Shown: positions 12,860-23,402, numbered from the stretch's first letter. The stretch: 64,000 nucleotides of DNA from Amycolatopsis cihanbeyliensis (GCF_006715045.1 NZ_VFML01000001.1:5986001-6050000); one strand, 5' to 3'. Numbers and translations: made by a program. The notes: generated from the sequence alone by a model not told the origin.

Positions 12860-12967
12860 GCGGCAAACTCGGTGACGCGAGGAGCAAACACGGTTACCTG
12901 AGCGGCCAACACGCCGGGCCCCGGCGTGTTTGCCGCCCGCGTAGGTGAGTTTGCTGTTGACGTACGG
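12836..12967. repeat. 21-bp repeat array 1, two head-to-head blocks
   Basis: Units of exactly 21 bp read outward from a centre near 12919. On the minus strand there are three full units (12850-12912) plus a partial one running to 12836. On the plus strand there are two units (12926-12946, 12947-12967). Consensus GTGTTTGCCGCTCACGCGCGT. The left block contains the stop codon of the secreted-protein gene, and the right block ends one base before the pncA stop. Confidence 0.85.
12908..12930. terminator. Hairpin at the junction of the inverted repeat blocks
   Basis: AACACGCCGG, a 3-base spacer, then CCGGCGTGTT: a perfect 10-bp stem between two convergent genes. It probably acts as a bidirectional transcription terminator. 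There is no U-run, as is usual in high-GC actinomycetes. Confidence 0.6.
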
Positions 12968-13564
12968 TCAGGAAGCGATGGTGGGCTCCCCGTCGAGGGC
13001 GACACCGGCCTCGCGTAGCTCGGCCAGGGTGTTGTCCACGGAGTCCTTGGCCACGCCCGCGGTGAAGTCGAGGAGCACGCGGGCGGCGAAACCCGTGCGG
13101 GCCGCGTCCAGCGCGGTCGCCCGCACGCAGTGGTCGGTGGCGATGCCCACCACGTCCACTGTGTCCACCCCGCGGGCGCGCAGCCAGCCTGCGAGGTCCG
13201 CACCGGTCTCGGTGTGTCCCTCGAAGCCGGAGTAGCCGTCGCTGTACTGCCCCTTGGAGAACACCGCCTCGATCGGGGCGACGTCCAGGTCGGGGTGGAA
13301 GGAGGCGCCCGCCGTCCCGGCCACGCAGTGCCGCGGCCAGGAACGCACGAAGTCGGGCTCGTCGCTGAAATGCGCTCCCGGATCGATGTGATAGTCCCGG
13401 GTGGCGACAATATGCGCGTAACCGTTCGATCCGAGGCCCAGCCTGCGGGAGATCGCGCCGGCCACCTCGGCACCGCCCTGCACGGCCAGCGAACCGCCCT
13501 CGCAGAAGTCGTTCTGCACATCCACCACGATCAGTGCTTTTTCACCCATACTGCTCTCACCCAT
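12968..13564 (-). CDS. pncA: Nicotinamidase/pyrazinamidase
   Basis: Hydrolyses nicotinamide to nicotinate in NAD salvage; in mycobacteria the homologue also activates pyrazinamide. The 198-residue cysteine hydrolase has the catalytic Asp in IVVDVQNDFCEGG, the metal-site segment TRDYHIDPGAHF, and the nucleophile in VGIATDHCVRATALDA. A second Met (MGEKALIVV) five codons in may be the start. It lies 16 bp downstream of pncB, the next enzyme in salvage, on the same strand, so the pair forms an NAD-salvage operon. Confidence 0.95.
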   Translation of the reverse strand: MGESSMGEKALIVVDVQNDFCEGGSLAVQGGAEVAGAISRRLGLGSNGYAHIVATRDYHIDPGAHFSDEPDFVRSWPRHCVAGTAGASFHPDLDVAPIEAVFSKGQYSDGYSGFEGHTETGADLAGWLRARGVDTVDVVGIATDHCVRATALDAARTGFAARVLLDFTAGVAKDSVDNTLAELREAGVALDGEPTIAS

Positions 13565-13579
13565 TTCGTTCTCTGTATG

Positions 13580-14872
13580 TCACTGGGTGAACACCGTCGG
13601 TATAGCGGGCTCGCCATGGGACAGTTTCAGACCCTCCCACGGCAGGCTCACCAGCGCCTTGCGCAAGCGTTGCCTGCTGTCCTCCAGGGTGGGTAGGTCG
13701 TCGACGGTTTGTCCACCGCGCACCATCGGGATCTGTACCGGCCGGTCGTGCGGCCCGGGATCCGGCGGCGAGCCGGCAGGGTGGATCACTTCCTCGATCG
13801 CCGTCCCGGTCTCCTTGTGCCTGCGCACTGCCGCCTTGCAGCCGCCGCGGGACTCCTTGTGCGTGCTGCGCTTCGCCACGGGGCGCCCGTCCACCTCGAC
13901 CAGCTTGTAGACCATGGCCGCGGTCGGGGCACCCGATCCGGTGACCACGGAGGTGCCGACACCGTAGGCGTCCACCGGTTCCGCGCGCAGCGCCGCGATC
14001 GCGTGCTCGTCGAGGTCGCCGGAGACCACGATCCGGGTGTCCTTGGCACCGAGCGCGTCCAGTTGCTCGCGGGCCTTGCGGGCCAGCGGCCCGACGTCGC
14101 CCGAGTCGATCCGCACCGCGCCCAGGTCGGGGCCGGCCACCCGGACGGCGGTCTCGATGCCCGCGGTGATGTCGTAGGTGTCCACCAGCATCGTGGTGTC
14201 CGTGCCCATCTTGGCGATCTGCGCGCGGAAGGCCTCCTCCTCGTTGTCATGCAACAGGATGAACGCATGCGCCACGGTCCCCCTGGTGGAGATCCCGTAC
14301 CGGCGCCCGGCTTCCAGGTTCGAGGTCGTGGCGAACCCGGCCAGGTAGGCGGCCCTGGCCGCGGCGACCGCCGCGTACTCGTGCGTGCGGCGACCGCCCA
14401 TCTCGATGATCGGCCTACCGTGCGCGGCGCTGGACATCCGCGCGGCGGCCGAGGCCACCGCGCTGTCGTGGTTGAGCATGGACAGCACCATCGTCTCCAG
14501 CACCACGGCCTCGGCGAAGCTGCCGCGCACGGTCAGGATCGGCGAACCGGGGAAGTACAACTCGCCTTCGGGATAGCCGTCGATATCCCCGGAGAACTCG
14601 TAGTCGGCCAGCCACGCCAGGGTGGCGTCGTCCACCACATCGGTGGACTCCAGCTGGGCCAGTTCGGCGTCGGTGAACCGGAAGTCGGCGATCGCGTCGA
14701 GTACCCGTGCGGTGCCCGCGACGACGCCGTAACGCCTGCCGTCGGGCAGTTTGCGGGCGAACACCTCGAACACGCACGGGCGCTCGCCGGTACCGTCGGC
14801 GAGCGCGCTGCTCAGCATGGTCAGTTCGTAGTGATCGGTGAGTAGCGCCGTGCTCGCGTTCTGCTCTGCCAT
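13580..14872 (-). CDS. pncB: Nicotinate phosphoribosyltransferase
   Basis: Makes nicotinate mononucleotide from nicotinate and PRPP. The 430-residue protein opens ALLTDHYELTMLSSAL, the family hallmark, with the His-containing switch loop at GRRTHEYAAVAAARAAYLAG and the phosphate-binding region VRIDSGDVGPLARKAR and VVSGDLDEHAI. Start at 14872 is chosen from the conserved beginning; the open frame continues upstream without similarity. It is transcribed before pncA. Confidence 0.95.
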   Translation of the reverse strand: MAEQNASTALLTDHYELTMLSSALADGTGERPCVFEVFARKLPDGRRYGVVAGTARVLDAIADFRFTDAELAQLESTDVVDDATLAWLADYEFSGDIDGYPEGELYFPGSPILTVRGSFAEAVVLETMVLSMLNHDSAVASAAARMSSAAHGRPIIEMGGRRTHEYAAVAAARAAYLAGFATTSNLEAGRRYGISTRGTVAHAFILLHDNEEEAFRAQIAKMGTDTTMLVDTYDITAGIETAVRVAGPDLGAVRIDSGDVGPLARKAREQLDALGAKDTRIVVSGDLDEHAIAALRAEPVDAYGVGTSVVTGSGAPTAAMVYKLVEVDGRPVAKRSTHKESRGGCKAAVRRHKETGTAIEEVIHPAGSPPDPGPHDRPVQIPMVRGGQTVDDLPTLEDSRQRLRKALVSLPWEGLKLSHGEPAIPTVFTQ

Positions 14873-14954
14873 ACCGGCAAGCCTATTCACCGGATGCCGG
14901 TGTGTGGCGGCCCTGCCGTCCCACTCGTTGGGCCGATCGTGACACCATAGGGAC

Positions 14955-15239
14955 ATGACCACGCCTGTCGAGGCCGAACAATCACTCGGTGCCGAACTGG
15001 GTGCCGAGGACAGACCGTGGCAGACCATCGTCTGGAACGACCCGGTGAACCTGATGTCGTACGTCACGTACGTCTTGCAGAAGATCTTCGGGTACAGCCG
15101 CGACCACGCCACGAAGCTCATGCTCGACGTGCACCACAAGGGTAAGGCCACGGTGTCGTCCGGCACCAAGGAGAAGGTCGAGGGTGACGTCGCGAAGCTG
15201 CACGCCGCCGGCCTGTGGGCAACGATGGAGCAGCCGTGA
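14955..15239 (+). CDS. clpS: ATP-dependent Clp protease adaptor ClpS
   Basis: Delivers N-degron substrates to the ClpA/ClpC unfoldase. The 94-residue protein has a disordered N-terminal 20 residues, then [20 protein letters not shown] (substrate and Clp-binding loop) and the [10 protein letters not shown] segment. Upstream is the divergent pncB gene with an 82-bp shared promoter region. The following gene starts inside its stop codon. Confidence 0.95.
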   Translation: MTTPVEAEQSLGAELGAEDRPWQTIVWNDPVNLMSYVTYVLQKIFGYSRDHATKLMLDVHHKGKATVSSGTKEKVEGDVAKLHAAGLWATMEQP

Positions 15240-15793
15240 AGACCTGGCGTCGCAAGGGCGCCAAGTTGCTCGCCGGCTTCGAGCAGCAGGAGGCGGCCGT
15301 CCTGCGCGGGCTGGTGAGTCAGCTCGAGGACATGCTGCGTGCTCGCTCAGACGAGGCGCCGCAGGATGAGCTCACCGAGCTGACCGGGATCAAGACCGGC
15401 CCTTCCGAGTCGCCGAACGATCCGGTGCTGTCCCGGCTGCTCCCGGACTTTCACCGGCTCGACCCGGACAACCCCACCAAGGAGGATCTCGACTCGGCCG
15501 CCGCGCTGCGCTCCCTGCACGAGCCGGAGGTGTTGGAGGCGAAGGTCGGGGTCGCCACGGTCGTGCTGAACACCCTGTCACCCGATGGTGGGGACGTCCG
15601 GTTGACCTTCGAGCAGGCCGACGCGTGGCTGTCCGCGCTGAACGACGTCCGGCTCGCGCTGGGCACCGCGCTGGACGTCACCGAGGACATGCCGGACGAC
15701 CTGCCGGACGACGACCCGCGCTCGGCCCATCTCGGGGTGTACCACTGGTTGACCTGGGTGCAGGAAAGCCTCGTCCAGGCGATGACGGATTGA
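15236..15793 (+). CDS. DUF2017 family protein
   Basis: A 185-residue acidic protein that regularly follows clpS in actinomycetes; function unknown, plausibly tied to proteolysis. It begins [20 protein letters not shown] and contains [19 protein letters not shown] near the middle and a helical [12 protein letters not shown]. The GTG start at 15236 overlaps the clpS stop (GTGA) and is preferred over an ATG seven codons upstream. Confidence 0.85.
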   Translation: MKTWRRKGAKLLAGFEQQEAAVLRGLVSQLEDMLRARSDEAPQDELTELTGIKTGPSESPNDPVLSRLLPDFHRLDPDNPTKEDLDSAAALRSLHEPEVLEAKVGVATVVLNTLSPDGGDVRLTFEQADAWLSALNDVRLALGTALDVTEDMPDDLPDDDPRSAHLGVYHWLTWVQESLVQAMTD

Positions 15794-16815
15794 GCGTCAG
15801 GGTGCTGAACGCCATCACCGACGTGCCAGGGGTGCTGGTCGGCCACCACCATCGGCTCGGGGACGGCTGGGCCACCGGCACCACCGTGGTGCTCGTACCG
15901 GAGGGGGCCACCGGCGCGGTGGACCAGCGCGGCGGCGCGCCCGGCACCAGGGAGACCAACCTGCTGGAACCGGAGAACCTGGTGCGGCGGGTCAACGCGG
16001 TCTGCCTCTCCGGCGGCAGCGCCTACGGGCTGGCCGCGGCGGAGGGGGTCATGCGGTGGCACGCCGAGCGGCATCGCGGCCTTCCGGTCGGGACCGAACC
16101 GCACGAGGTGGTGCCGATCGTGCCCGCGGCGGTGCTGTTCGACCTGCCCCGCGGCACCTGGGGCAACCGGCCGGACGCCGAGTTCGGCTATGCCGCCTGC
16201 ACGGCCGCCGTGGAAGGACCGGTCGCGCAGGGCACGGTCGGCGCGGGGGCCGGCGCGCAGGTCGGCTCGCTCAAGGGCGGGGTGGGCACGGCGGCAGAGC
16301 GGGTGGGCGAGTGCACCGTCGGCGCGCTGGCGGTGGTGAACGCGGCGGGGGAGGCCGTCCGGTTCACCGACGGCCGGCCGTTCGCCGCGGACCACGAGGT
16401 CGACGGCGAGTTCGGGGTGCGCTGGCCGGACCGGCCCGCCGAGCGGCCGGACACCACGGGCACGGTGTTGAACACCACCATCGGCGTGGTCGCGGTGGAC
16501 GCGGACCTTTCCAAGGCGGAGTGCCGCAGGCTCGCCCTCGCCGCCCAGGACGGGCTGGCCCGCGCGGTGCGGCCCGCACATTCGATGTTCGACGGCGACA
16601 CCACGTTCGCGCTGGCCACCGGGGCCAGGGAGCTGCCGGAGGGCAGGGGGCCGTTCGGTGAGGCGGCCAGGGCTGCGGCGCTCGACGCCCTCGGCGCGGC
16701 AGCGGCCAGGACGTTCGCTCGTGCCATGGTGCACGGGCTGCTCACGGCCCGGGCGGTGCCCGCGCTGCCCGCCTACCGCGACCTGTGGGCGGAGGCGTTC
16801 CCGGATGGGGGCTGA
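15790..16815 (+). CDS. P1-family peptidase (DmpA/BapA type)
   Basis: A 341-residue Ntn-like hydrolase of the L-aminopeptidase/D-esterase family, which cleaves itself to expose a catalytic residue. Visible marks are TDVPGVLVGHHH at the start, CLSGGSAYGLAAAEGVMR, GAGAGAQVGSLKGGVGTA, and the probable self-cleavage site in TVLNTTIGVVAVDA about residue 230. The start is a TTG overlapping the DUF2017 stop (TTGA), keeping the operon coupling. Confidence 0.88.
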   Translation: MSVRVLNAITDVPGVLVGHHHRLGDGWATGTTVVLVPEGATGAVDQRGGAPGTRETNLLEPENLVRRVNAVCLSGGSAYGLAAAEGVMRWHAERHRGLPVGTEPHEVVPIVPAAVLFDLPRGTWGNRPDAEFGYAACTAAVEGPVAQGTVGAGAGAQVGSLKGGVGTAAERVGECTVGALAVVNAAGEAVRFTDGRPFAADHEVDGEFGVRWPDRPAERPDTTGTVLNTTIGVVAVDADLSKAECRRLALAAQDGLARAVRPAHSMFDGDTTFALATGARELPEGRGPFGEAARAAALDALGAAAARTFARAMVHGLLTARAVPALPAYRDLWAEAFPDGG

Positions 16816-16862
16816 CACGTGTCCGTTCTCACGGTATGGACACCCCCTGTCCAGCACGTAAG

Positions 16863-17324
16863 ATGGCCGGCGTGCTTCGGATCCGCCGTGACCTCGTCGA
16901 CGAGATCGTCGCGCATGCCCGCCGGGATCACCCGGACGAGGCATGCGGGGTGATCGCCGGCCCGGATGGCAGCGACCGGCCGGAACGCTTCATCCCGATG
17001 CTGAACGCGGCGCGCTCGCCCACATTCTACGAGTTCGACTCCGGCGACCTGCTCAAGCTCTACCGCGAGATGGATGCGAACGACGAGGTGCCGGTGGTGA
17101 TCTACCACTCGCACACCGCCACCGAGGCCTACCCGTCGCGGACCGACGTGTCCTACGCCTCCGAGCCGTTCGCGCACTATGTCCTGGTCTCGACCAGGGA
17201 CCCCGAGGAGCACGAGTTCCGCTCGTACCGCATCGTCGAAGGGGTCGTCACCGAGGAGCCGGTCGAGGTCGTCGAGTCCTACATGTTCGCGCATACGGGC
17301 AGCGACGACACCCCCGACGCCTGA
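16863..17324 (+). CDS. mec: JAMM metallopeptidase Mec (CysO-cysteine peptidase)
   Basis: Releases cysteine from the CysO-cysteine adduct made by CysM; zinc enzyme of the JAB1/MPN+ family. The 153-residue protein has the catalytic Glu in DEACGVIAG (about residue 20) and a perfect HxHx7SxxD site in YHSHTATEAYPSRTDVSYA. It is followed by cysO and cysM, as in mycobacteria, which fixes its role. In this strain it may also trim two residues from CysO. Confidence 0.93.
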   Translation: MAGVLRIRRDLVDEIVAHARRDHPDEACGVIAGPDGSDRPERFIPMLNAARSPTFYEFDSGDLLKLYREMDANDEVPVVIYHSHTATEAYPSRTDVSYASEPFAHYVLVSTRDPEEHEFRSYRIVEGVVTEEPVEVVESYMFAHTGSDDTPDA

Positions 17325-17401
17325 GCTCGCGCGCGGAGCAGTGGAATATCCGCGCGTCCCCGAACGTCTGCCGAAGAAGAACCCGCAAGCGGAGGTAACC
17401 C

Positions 17402-17680
17402 ATGGCCGTGACCGTGTCCATCCCGACGATCCTGCGTACGCACACCGGGGGTGAGAAGTCTGTCGAGGCGTCCGGCGGCACCGTGCTCGAGGTGATCAAC
17501 GACATCGAGGCCCGGCACAGTGGCCTGAAGGATCGCCTGGTCAGGGACGAGAAGCTGCACCGGTTCGTGAACGTCTACGTGAACGACGAGGACGTCCGGT
17601 TCGCCGGCGGTCTCGCGGCCGAGGTGAAGGACGGCGACACGCTGACCATCCTTCCCGCGGTCGCCGGCGGCGCACGCTGA
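17402..17680 (+). CDS. cysO: Sulfur carrier protein CysO with two-residue tail
   Basis: Ubiquitin-like sulfur carrier (92 aa) that is thiocarboxylated at its C-terminal Gly and donates sulfur to CysM. The fold is seen in VSIPTILRTHTGGEKS, VNVYVNDEDVRFAGGL and VKDGDTLTILPAVAGGAR. The GG pair is followed by Ala-Arg rather than ending the protein, so a peptidase must remove the tail before activation. It sits 77 bp after mec and 3 bp before cysM. Confidence 0.93.
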   Translation: MAVTVSIPTILRTHTGGEKSVEASGGTVLEVINDIEARHSGLKDRLVRDEKLHRFVNVYVNDEDVRFAGGLAAEVKDGDTLTILPAVAGGAR

Positions 17681-18634
<954 letters not shown>

Positions 18635-18646
18635 TGTAGTGGCCCG

Positions 18647-19414
18647 ATGAAGACCATCGGTCTGCTCGGCGGGATGAGCTGGGAGTCCTCCGCGGAGTAC
18701 TACCGGCTGTTGAACGAGTTCGTACGGGATACGCTCGGCGGCTTGCATTCCGCCCGTTGCGTGCTCTACTCGGTGGACTTCGCGGAGATCGAGCGGATGC
18801 AGGCCGAGGCGAGCTGGGACGAGGCAGGGAAGGTGCTGCTCGCGGCGGGCACCGCGTTGCGGCGAGCCGGGGCCGAGGTGCTGGTGCTGTGCACGAACAC
18901 CATGCACAAGGTGGCCGACGTGCTCGCCGAGGGGCTGGACATCCCGTTGCTGCACCTGGCCGACGCCTGTGCGGACGCGATCATCCGGTCCGGGATCGAG
19001 CGGGTCGGGCTGCTCGGTACCGGGTTCACCATGGCGCAGCCGTTCTACCGTGACCGGCTCGCCGCGCACGGCCTCGAGGTGCTGGTCCCCGCGGAGGAGG
19101 ACCGCGAGCGGGTGCACCGGATCATCTACGACGAACTGGTGCGCGGGGTGGTCACCGAGGAATCCCGGCAGGCCTACCGCGAGGTCATGGGCAGGCTGGC
19201 GGAGCGGGGCGCGCGGGGCATGATCTACGGCTGCACCGAGATCGAGCTGCTGGTCGGGCCGCGGGACAGCCCGGTGCCCACCTTCCCGACCACCCGGCTG
19301 CACGTGGCGGCCGCGGCGGGCTACGCCGTGGGCACGGCCCCGCTGCCACCGTCCCCGGACACAAGAACGATCTCAGGGATTTCTCCCGAGGCGGGGTCCT
19401 CGTCCCGCTCGTAG
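18647..19414 (+). CDS. Aspartate/glutamate racemase family protein
   Basis: A 255-residue cofactor-free racemase-type enzyme. It begins MKTIGLLGGMSWESSAEYY, typical of the YgeA/aspartate racemase branch. The two catalytic Cys are both present: one in VLCTNTMHKVAD and one in IYGCTEIELLVG. The substrate (aspartate, glutamate or a related acid) is not deducible. A separate murI lies two genes downstream, so this is not the cell-wall enzyme. The C-terminal 25 residues are a low-complexity tail. Confidence 0.85.
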   Translation: MKTIGLLGGMSWESSAEYYRLLNEFVRDTLGGLHSARCVLYSVDFAEIERMQAEASWDEAGKVLLAAGTALRRAGAEVLVLCTNTMHKVADVLAEGLDIPLLHLADACADAIIRSGIERVGLLGTGFTMAQPFYRDRLAAHGLEVLVPAEEDRERVHRIIYDELVRGVVTEESRQAYREVMGRLAERGARGMIYGCTEIELLVGPRDSPVPTFPTTRLHVAAAAGYAVGTAPLPPSPDTRTISGISPEAGSSSRS

Positions 19415-19423
19415 TCTGGTGGT

Positions 19424-20098
19424 GTGAGTAACCCGCCAGCCCAGCCAGCACCCTCCGGCAAACCGGCGGAGGAGGCCACCAAGCGCATCATGCCCGCCAA
19501 CCCCAGGGCGGCGGCCATCGTGGCGGTGGCCTTCGCCGCGCTGCTCTACCTGGTCGAGCTGGCGGACGTGATCATCCCGGCCGAGCTCGATCACGGCGGT
19601 ATCGTGGCCCGTACGCTGTCCGGGCTGGACGGCATCGTGTGGGCGCCGCTGCTGCACGCGGGGTGGGGACACCTGCTCAGCAATACGGTCCCGGTACTCG
19701 TGTTCGGCTTCCTGGCGATGGCCAGCGGCTTCGCGCAGTGGGCCATGGTGACGGCCACCATCTGGATCGTCGGTGGGCTCGGCGTGTGGCTACTGGGGCC
19801 CTCGGACGCCTTCACGGTCGGCGCCTCCGGCCTCGCCTTCGGCTGGCTGGCGTTCCTGCTGGTGCGGGGGATCTTCAACCGCAGTGCCGGGCAGCTCATC
19901 GTGGCCGCGGTGCTGCTGCTTCTCTGGGGCGGCATGCTCTGGGGTCTGCTGCCGGGCAACCCGGGAATCTCCTGGCAGGGTCACCTGTTCGGGGCGCTTG
20001 CCGGCGTCCTCGCCGCCTGGCTGGTGGCCAGGGCGGACCGGGCACGGGGGCGCAAGCAGGCCGGGGGCCCGCCCTCGCCGGGTAACCTCGGGGCGTGA
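19424..20098 (+). CDS. Rhomboid-family intramembrane serine protease
   Basis: A 224-residue membrane protein with six hydrophobic segments after a 25-residue Pro/Ala-rich N-terminus. The family signs are [18 protein letters not shown], the catalytic Ser in [15 protein letters not shown] (about residue 134) and the His in [16 protein letters not shown]. Substrate unknown. GTG start; its end overlaps murI by 4 bp. Confidence 0.9.
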   Translation: MSNPPAQPAPSGKPAEEATKRIMPANPRAAAIVAVAFAALLYLVELADVIIPAELDHGGIVARTLSGLDGIVWAPLLHAGWGHLLSNTVPVLVFGFLAMASGFAQWAMVTATIWIVGGLGVWLLGPSDAFTVGASGLAFGWLAFLLVRGIFNRSAGQLIVAAVLLLLWGGMLWGLLPGNPGISWQGHLFGALAGVLAAWLVARADRARGRKQAGGPPSPGNLGA

Positions 20099-20898
20099 CC
20101 CCAAGCCCGGACGCTCCCATCGGCGTGTTCGACTCCGGCGTGGGCGGCCTGACGGTGGCCCGCGCCATCCTCGACCAGCTTCCCGCCGAGCGGCTGCGCT
20201 ACGTCGGCGACACCGCGCACAACCCCTACGGCCCGCTGCCCATCGCCCGCGCCCGCGAGCTGGCGCTGACCGCACTGGACGGGCTGGTCGCGGACGGGGT
20301 GAAGGCGCTGGTGATCGCCTGCAACACGGCCTCGGCGGCTTGCCTGCGGGACGCGCGGGAGCGCTACGACGTGCCGGTGGTCGAGGTGGTGCTGCCCGCC
20401 GTGCGCAGGGCGGTCGCGGTGACGCACTCCGGGCGGATCGGGGTGATCGGCACCGAGGGCACGGTGCGGTCCCGTGCCTACGACGACGCCTTCGCCGCGG
20501 CGAAGGGCGTGCGGGTGAGCACGGTGGCGTGTCCCCGGTTCGTGGACTTCGTGGAGCGCGGGATCGCCTCCGGGCGGCAGGTGCTCGGCCTGGCGCAGGG
20601 CTACCTCGAACCGCTGCTGCGGGCCGAGGTGGACACCCTCGTGCTCGGCTGCACGCACTACCCGTTGCTCACCGGTGTGCTGCAGATCGTCATGGGGCAG
20701 AACGTGACGTTGGTCTCCAGTGCGGAGGAGACCGCGAAGGATGTCGTGCGGGTGCTCACCGAGCGGGATCTGCTGTCCGACCGGGAGGTTCAGCCCCGGC
20801 ACGAGTTCGTGGCGACCGGTTCCGCCGAGCCGTTCACCCGCCTCGCCCACCGGTTCATGGGCTTCGCGCCGGGTGTGCTGGCTCCCGTAGCCGGGTGA
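20095..20898 (+). CDS. murI: Glutamate racemase
   Basis: Provides D-glutamate for peptidoglycan. The 267-residue enzyme has [17 protein letters not shown] at the start, the first catalytic Cys in [12 protein letters not shown] and the second in [17 protein letters not shown] start inside the rhomboid stop codon (GTGA). Confidence 0.96.
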   Translation: MTPSPDAPIGVFDSGVGGLTVARAILDQLPAERLRYVGDTAHNPYGPLPIARARELALTALDGLVADGVKALVIACNTASAACLRDARERYDVPVVEVVLPAVRRAVAVTHSGRIGVIGTEGTVRSRAYDDAFAAAKGVRVSTVACPRFVDFVERGIASGRQVLGLAQGYLEPLLRAEVDTLVLGCTHYPLLTGVLQIVMGQNVTLVSSAEETAKDVVRVLTERDLLSDREVQPRHEFVATGSAEPFTRLAHRFMGFAPGVLAPVAG

Positions 20899-20928
20899 CG
20901 ACTTGTTCCGGCACATAGGGTGTCGGGC

Positions 20929-21696
20929 GTGCGACTGACCATCCTCGGCTGTGCGGGCAGCCTTCCAGGCCCGCATGCGGCGGCTTCGGGTTATCTGCTT
21001 GAGGCTGAAGGCTTCCTGCTCGGTCTCGAGCTCGGCAACGGCACGTTGGCCGAACTGCAGGCCCTGCGTGATCCGTTCGACCTGGACGCGCTGCTCTTCT
21101 CGCATCTGCACCCGGATCACTGTGCCGATTTCAGTGCGTTGACCGTACTGCGCCGCTACCACCCGGCTCCGCCCTACGAGCGGCGCCCACGCCGGTTGCC
21201 GGTGTACGGGCCCGCGGAGACGCCCGCGCGGCTGGCCAATGCCTACGCGCCGCACGAGTCGGAGCGGCGGGAGACCGATCTGTCCGACGTGTACGAATTC
21301 CACACACTGTCCACCAGGGGCACGGCGATCGGGCCGTTCGAGGTGACCTGCTTCCCGATGGACCACCCCACCGAGGCCTTCGGCGTGCGGGTCAGCCACG
21401 GCGGCCGGACGCTGGCCTACACCGGCGACACCGGGCCGTGCGCGGCGGCCGGGGAGCTGGCCATGGGCGTGGACCTGCTGCTGGCCGAGGCGTCCTGGAC
21501 GGACTCGCCCACCCGCCCACCGGGAGTGCACCTCTCCGGCAGGCAGGCGGGCGAGCTGGCCCGCCGGGCCGGGGCCCAGCGGTTGTTGCTGACGCACATC
21601 GCCCCGTGGACCGACCGGGCCGAGGTACTCGCCGAAGCCGAGGCGGAGTTCCCCGGCACCCGGCTGGCCGAGCAGGGCGCCGTCTACGACCTCTAG
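20929..21696 (+). CDS. MBL-fold metallohydrolase
   Basis: A 255-residue metallo-beta-lactamase-fold hydrolase, RNase Z-like in size. The zinc motif is LLFSHLHPDHCADFS (HxHxDH), with a further Asp in TLAYTGDTGPC and His in LLLTHIAPWTDR. The preferred GTG gives a start MRLTILGCAGS; a GTG three codons earlier is possible. Substrate unknown. The same place after murI is seen in other actinomycetes. It overlaps the convergent secreted-protein gene by 4 bp. Confidence 0.88.
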   Translation: MRLTILGCAGSLPGPHAAASGYLLEAEGFLLGLELGNGTLAELQALRDPFDLDALLFSHLHPDHCADFSALTVLRRYHPAPPYERRPRRLPVYGPAETPARLANAYAPHESERRETDLSDVYEFHTLSTRGTAIGPFEVTCFPMDHPTEAFGVRVSHGGRTLAYTGDTGPCAAAGELAMGVDLLLAEASWTDSPTRPPGVHLSGRQAGELARRAGAQRLLLTHIAPWTDRAEVLAEAEAEFPGTRLAEQGAVYDL

Positions 21697-22523
21697 GAGC
21701 GGTCGGCGACGTAGTCGTCCCACAGCTCGTCGAAGTACGCCTTGAACAGCAGCAGCATGCTGGAGGTGCCGCCGGGCAGGTCGAACTCGGCGAGGTCGTA
21801 GGCCAGCTCGGCACCCTTGCGGCTGGGCGTGGAGTTGGTGACGTCGGTGAACCAGTCCAGGAAGGTGAGCTGCTCCTGCTCACCGGGCTCGACCGGCGGC
21901 GAGAGGATGTCCAGCAGCAGCGGTCGGTTGCGCAGGGTCCACCGGTAGAACTCGGAGAAGGCGAAGAACCGCTCTTCCACCTCGGTCGCGGTCAACCCGT
22001 GCACGTCCTCGGCCAGGGCCACGCCGTGCTCGGTGGAGGCCTGCTCGGCCTCGCTCCAGGCGCGGTCGTGCGCGGAGCGGTTGCGCAGCTCGCCATCGGC
22101 CAGCCGGGTCAGGTAGTTCGCCCACAACTGCGATCCGGGGTTGCCGAAGGTGTCCTCGCTGCGGCCGAGCGCGATCGCGATCCCGCGCTCGATGCCCTCG
22201 ACGATCCCGGCGTCCACATAGGATACCCAGGTGCCCGGCGCGCCCATGTCGTTGTCGCGGAAGAAGTCGATGATGCCCTCGATGTTGCCCCAGCGCGGGG
22301 CGTAGCCGGGAATGATCTCCTCGGCGGGCCCGCTGGACATGAGCTGGACGAGCTCCAGCCGCTGCGACATCGACATCAGGTTGATCTCCTCGGCCGTGCA
22401 GTCGAGCTCGGCCGCGCAGTCGGCGGGGCCACGCTGCTCGGCCGCCGAGGTGAAGGCCGGCGCACCGGCCAGGCACAGAGCGGTGATCAACGCCGTGGTG
22501 ACGGCGGACCGCATGCGAGTCAT
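21693..22523 (-). CDS. Secreted protein of unknown function
   Basis: A 276-residue protein with a Sec signal peptide (MTRMRSAVTTALITALCL, predicted cut after FTSAA) and a helical acidic mature part. One Cys pair occurs early (DCAAELDCTAEE), suggesting a disulfide. The remainder is rich in Trp/Phe and helix-forming stretches (FSEFYRWTLRNRPLLLDIL), and no domain is recognised. The start at 22523 follows an excellent AAGGAGGTCAG ribosome site. Confidence 0.7.
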   Translation of the reverse strand: MTRMRSAVTTALITALCLAGAPAFTSAAEQRGPADCAAELDCTAEEINLMSMSQRLELVQLMSSGPAEEIIPGYAPRWGNIEGIIDFFRDNDMGAPGTWVSYVDAGIVEGIERGIAIALGRSEDTFGNPGSQLWANYLTRLADGELRNRSAHDRAWSEAEQASTEHGVALAEDVHGLTATEVEERFFAFSEFYRWTLRNRPLLLDILSPPVEPGEQEQLTFLDWFTDVTNSTPSRKGAELAYDLAEFDLPGGTSSMLLLFKAYFDELWDDYVADRS

Positions 22524-22619
22524 CTGACCTCCTTCGAAAGTGATCATCGGGACTCTACTGGCCGTGGCCGTACCGGACGGGTTTCTTCAGTGATTTCGAT
22601 GTGGGTTTAGAGTGCACCC

Positions 22620-23402
22620 GTGGTGCGAAAAGACGGCAGGAACGACGACCAGCTCCGCGAGGTGCGGATCACCCGCGGATTCCAGCAGTGGCCCGCCGGC
22701 TCGGTGCTCATCGAGTTCGGCAACACCAGGGTGCTGTGCGCGGCCAGCGTGACCGAGGGGGTCCCGCGCTGGCGCAGCGGCTCCGGGCTGGGTTGGGTCA
22801 CCGCCGAGTACGCGATGCTGCCCTCGTCCACCAACACCCGGAGTGACCGGGAGTCGGTGAAGGGTCGGATCGGCGGGCGTACGCACGAGATCAGCAGGCT
22901 GATCGGGCGCTCGCTGCGCGCCTGCATCGACCTGGCCGCGCTCGGGGAGAACACCATCGTGATCGACTGCGATGTGATCCAGGCCGACGGCGGCACCCGA
23001 ACCGCGGCGATCACCGGGGCCTACGTGGCGCTGGCCGACGCGATCACCTGGCTCGGTGCTGCCGGCCGGCTCGCCGACCCGAAGCCGTTGTCGGCCGCGG
23101 TCTCCGCGGTCAGCGTCGGTGTGGTGGACGGCAGGGTCCGGCTCGACCTGCCCTACGAGGAGGACTCGCGGGCCGAGGTGGACACGAACGTGGTGGCCAC
23201 CGACGTGGGCACCCTGATCGAGGTGCAGGGTACCGGCGAGGGAGCCACCTTCACTCGATCTACTTTGGACAAGATGCTGGACATAGCGCTCGCCGGATGC
23301 GCGGAGTTGGCCCGTAAGCAGGAGGAAGCACTCGCGCTGCCCTATCCCGGCGAGCTGCCCGAACCGCAACCCGCGGGGAAGAAGTCGAAGGGCACCAAAT
23401 GA
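22620..23402 (+). CDS. rph: Ribonuclease PH
   Basis: Phosphorolytic 3' exoribonuclease that trims tRNA ends. The 260-residue protein begins [19 protein letters not shown] and contains [20 protein letters not shown], the phosphate and RNA-binding signature, and [23 protein letters not shown] start. Its last codons overlap rdgB (ATGA), and the two form an operon. Confidence 0.96.
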   Translation: MVRKDGRNDDQLREVRITRGFQQWPAGSVLIEFGNTRVLCAASVTEGVPRWRSGSGLGWVTAEYAMLPSSTNTRSDRESVKGRIGGRTHEISRLIGRSLRACIDLAALGENTIVIDCDVIQADGGTRTAAITGAYVALADAITWLGAAGRLADPKPLSAAVSAVSVGVVDGRVRLDLPYEEDSRAEVDTNVVATDVGTLIEVQGTGEGATFTRSTLDKMLDIALAGCAELARKQEEALALPYPGELPEPQPAGKKSKGTK

